Assembly: GCF_001412105.1 (NCBI RefSeq)
Contig: NZ_LKST01000003.1
Location: 372,001-436,000, forward strand
DNA length: 64,000 nucleotides
Origin: Corynebacterium oculi
GTDB lineage: Bacteria; Actinomycetota; Actinomycetes; Mycobacteriales; Mycobacteriaceae
Direction of reading: 5' to 3'
Shown here: piece after piece, positions 62,153-64,000 of the stretch
Position numbering within the stretch: position 1 is the stretch's first letter
Layout: each line of letters starts with the position of its first letter
Position numbers and translations under genes: made by a program
Notes under the pieces: model-generated
What the model saw: only the letters and a program-made list of their open reading frames with translations
What the model was told of the DNA's origin: nothing
Database searches by the model: none

Positions 62153-64000
62153 ATGTCCTCACGCCTGTTGCTTATCGACGGCCATTCGATGGCCTTCCGC
62201 GCCTTTTATGCTCTCCCGGTGGAGAAGTTCTCCACGGCGGGCGGCCAGCACACCAACGCCGTGTACGGCTTTTTGTCCATGCTGGCCAACCTGGTCAAGG
62301 AGGAGCAGCCCACGCACCTGGGCGTGGCCTTTGATGTGGGCCGTTCCACCTTCCGCACGGAGATGTTCCCGGAGTACAAGGCGCAGCGTGAGTCCGCCCC
62401 GGAGGCGTTTAGGGGTCAGGTGGCCTTGATTCAAAAGGTGCTCGATACCCTGGGGATTGTCACCATGACCCAGGAGAATTACGAGGCCGATGACATCATC
62501 GCCACTCTGGTCACCTCGGCCCCGGAGGACTTTGATACCCGCGTTGTTACGGGAGATCGGGATTATTATCAGCTGGTCACGGAATCCGTGACGGTGCTGT
62601 ATCCGCGCAAGGGCGTTTCCGAGTTGGATCGTTTTACGCCTCGGGCCATTGAGGAGAAATACGGCCTTACCCCGGAGCAGTACCCCGATTTTGCGGCCTT
62701 GCGCGGTGACCCTTCCGATAATCTTCCCAATATCCCAGGGGTGGGGGAGAAGACGGCGCAGAAGTGGATACGTGAGTACGGCACCCTGGCTAATCTGCTG
62801 GAACACGCGGAGGAGATCAAGGGCAAGGCCGGTAATAATTTCCGGGAGCGCCTGGATCAGGTGCGCATGAACCGGGAATTAACGCAGATGGTGCGCGATG
62901 TTTCCCTGGACGTGACGGTGGAGCAGTTGGAACTGCGGCCGGTAGACGTGGCCAAGACTGCGGAGATCTTCGATGAGTTAGAGTTTGGTGCGCAGTTGCG
63001 CGGCCGGGTTTTAGGTGCCTTGCCCACGGTCGGTGGCGAGCCGGTGCCGCAGGACGATACCCCACAGGTCACCCTGGTGGCGTCGGGAGTGGAATGGCTG
63101 CGGGGGCGCTCCGGGGTGGCCCTGGCCTTTGACGGCGAGGAGAAACTGGCCTGCGTGAGCTCGGAGTACGAGGCGGTGGCTCTGGATCTTGCGGATTTAT
63201 CCCCGGCGCAGGAGGGGGAATTGGCGGATTGGCTGGGTTCTGATGCGGCGAAGTATGTGCATGGGGCCAAGGAGATGGCGCGCCAGTTGCATGAGCGTGG
63301 TTTCCGGCTGCGCGGGGTAGCGCATGACACTCTGCTTGCGGCCTATCTGCTACGGCCCGGTCAGCGCACCTATGCCCTCGATGAGGTGTATCAGCGCCAC
63401 GCCAAGCGCAGTTTAGAGGCGGGGCCGGTGAATGCCGCCCTGGCGGTGCTGGAATTATCGGCGCTGCTCGCGGAGGAATTGCAGGATATTCAGGCCTATG
63501 AGTTGTATGAGGACTTAGAGATTCCGCTCACCGGCATTTTGGAGCGTATGGAACGCGCGGGCGTGGCGGTGGATACGTCCACGCTCAATGAGCAACTCGC
63601 GGACTTTGTGGAACAGGTCGATCAGGAGGTGGCCGCCGCGCGGGAATTGGCCGACGATCCCGAGCTAAATCTCTCCAGCCCCAAGCAGTTGCAGGTGGTG
63701 CTCTTTGATACTCTGAGCCTGCCTAAAACCAAGAAAACCAAGACGGGTTATTCCACCGCAGCCAAGGAGATCGAGCAACTCGCCGTTAATCACCCGCACC
63801 CCTTCCTGGATCACCTGCTGGCGCACCGCGAATATCAAAAGCTCAAGACCACCCTGGAGGGCCTGATTAAGGCGGTGGGGCCGGATGGGCGGATTCACAC
63901 CACCTTTAATCAGACGGTGGCCTCTACCGGTAGGCTCAGTTCCACCGGTCCGAACCTGCAAAATATCCCGGTGCGCACGGACGCGGGGTGCAAGATCCGC
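62153..64000 (+). CDS. polA: DNA polymerase I (3' end outside window)
   Basis: The first 616 codons of a gene that continues past the window; no stop is reached. ATG at 62153 (MSSRLLLIDGHSMAFRAFYA) begins the 5'-3' exonuclease domain (about 1-300) with VVTGDRDYYQLV and LPNIPGVGEKTAQKW. A degenerate 3'-5' exonuclease-like domain follows (about 310-480), without the usual proofreading carboxylates as far as seen. The polymerase domain starts near 530 and is cut at TVASTGRLSSTGPNLQNIPV. It repairs gaps and removes Okazaki primers. It lies 94 bp beyond the tRNA-Leu. Confidence 0.97.
   Translation, partial: MSSRLLLIDGHSMAFRAFYALPVEKFSTAGGQHTNAVYGFLSMLANLVKEEQPTHLGVAFDVGRSTFRTEMFPEYKAQRESAPEAFRGQVALIQKVLDTLGIVTMTQENYEADDIIATLVTSAPEDFDTRVVTGDRDYYQLVTESVTVLYPRKGVSELDRFTPRAIEEKYGLTPEQYPDFAALRGDPSDNLPNIPGVGEKTAQKWIREYGTLANLLEHAEEIKGKAGNNFRERLDQVRMNRELTQMVRDVSLDVTVEQLELRPVDVAKTAEIFDELEFGAQLRGRVLGALPTVGGEPVPQDDTPQVTLVASGVEWLRGRSGVALAFDGEEKLACVSSEYEAVALDLADLSPAQEGELADWLGSDAAKYVHGAKEMARQLHERGFRLRGVAHDTLLAAYLLRPGQRTYALDEVYQRHAKRSLEAGPVNAALAVLELSALLAEELQDIQAYELYEDLEIPLTGILERMERAGVAVDTSTLNEQLADFVEQVDQEVAAARELADDPELNLSSPKQLQVVLFDTLSLPKTKKTKTGYSTAAKEIEQLAVNHPHPFLDHLLAHREYQKLKTTLEGLIKAVGPDGRIHTTFNQTVASTGRLSSTGPNLQNIPVRTDAGCKIR

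Overview
The window is high-GC actinobacterial chromosome and is best read as a Corynebacterium. The evidence is gene order and gene types: serA, leuB, an oxaloacetate decarboxylase-type FAH protein, gltX, tRNA-Gln/tRNA-Glu, the IclR regulator ltbR divergent from leuCD, mutT1, gpsA, ddl, a DUF3515 protein, thiL, ung, a DAK2 protein, recG, rsmD, coaD, an amino-acid ABC transporter and polA. This is the arrangement I know from the C. glutamicum group. All functions are assigned by reading motifs; no database search was run.

Positions 1-34390 are host chromosome. A DUF262 protein (cut by the window start) and a lipoprotein lead into serA and leuB. A type I-E-like CRISPR array of 13 repeats lies between leuB and a methyltransferase-cupin operon, with no cas genes in the window. 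Then come an antiporter, odx-like, a peptidase, gltX and three tRNA genes, the leucine genes with their regulator, and a compact block of cell-wall, cofactor and DNA-repair genes (gpsA to coaD). A minus-strand operon follows that couples a PopT/DUF368 lipid-carrier translocase with a polar amino-acid ABC transporter. None of these genes shows a frameshift.

Positions 34391-62012 are a decayed, rebuilt prophage integrated into the 3' end of a tRNA-Leu(CAA) gene next to polA. Its integrase has an in-frame stop and two frameshifts, one exactly at the catalytic tyrosine codon. Next come a CmtR-CadD cadmium module, a HicAB toxin-antitoxin pair and a broken IS3 element. After these, a 3.4-kb piece of corynebacterial chromosome (membrane acyltransferase, secreted trypsin-like protease, frameshifted tyrA, start of a tadA-associated gene) sits between 338-bp inverted copies of a dead IS256-type transposase. 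Replication remnants follow, then an IS481-type transposon with a WYL regulator and a VOC protein as passengers. On its far side is a tail module with a four-piece tape-measure gene. Terminase, portal, capsid and endolysin genes are absent. The right end has two paralogous secreted proteins, a second att-like remnant and what look like three relic CRISPR repeats.

Positions 61986-64000 hold the restored tRNA-Leu and the first 616 codons of polA, which runs off the window.
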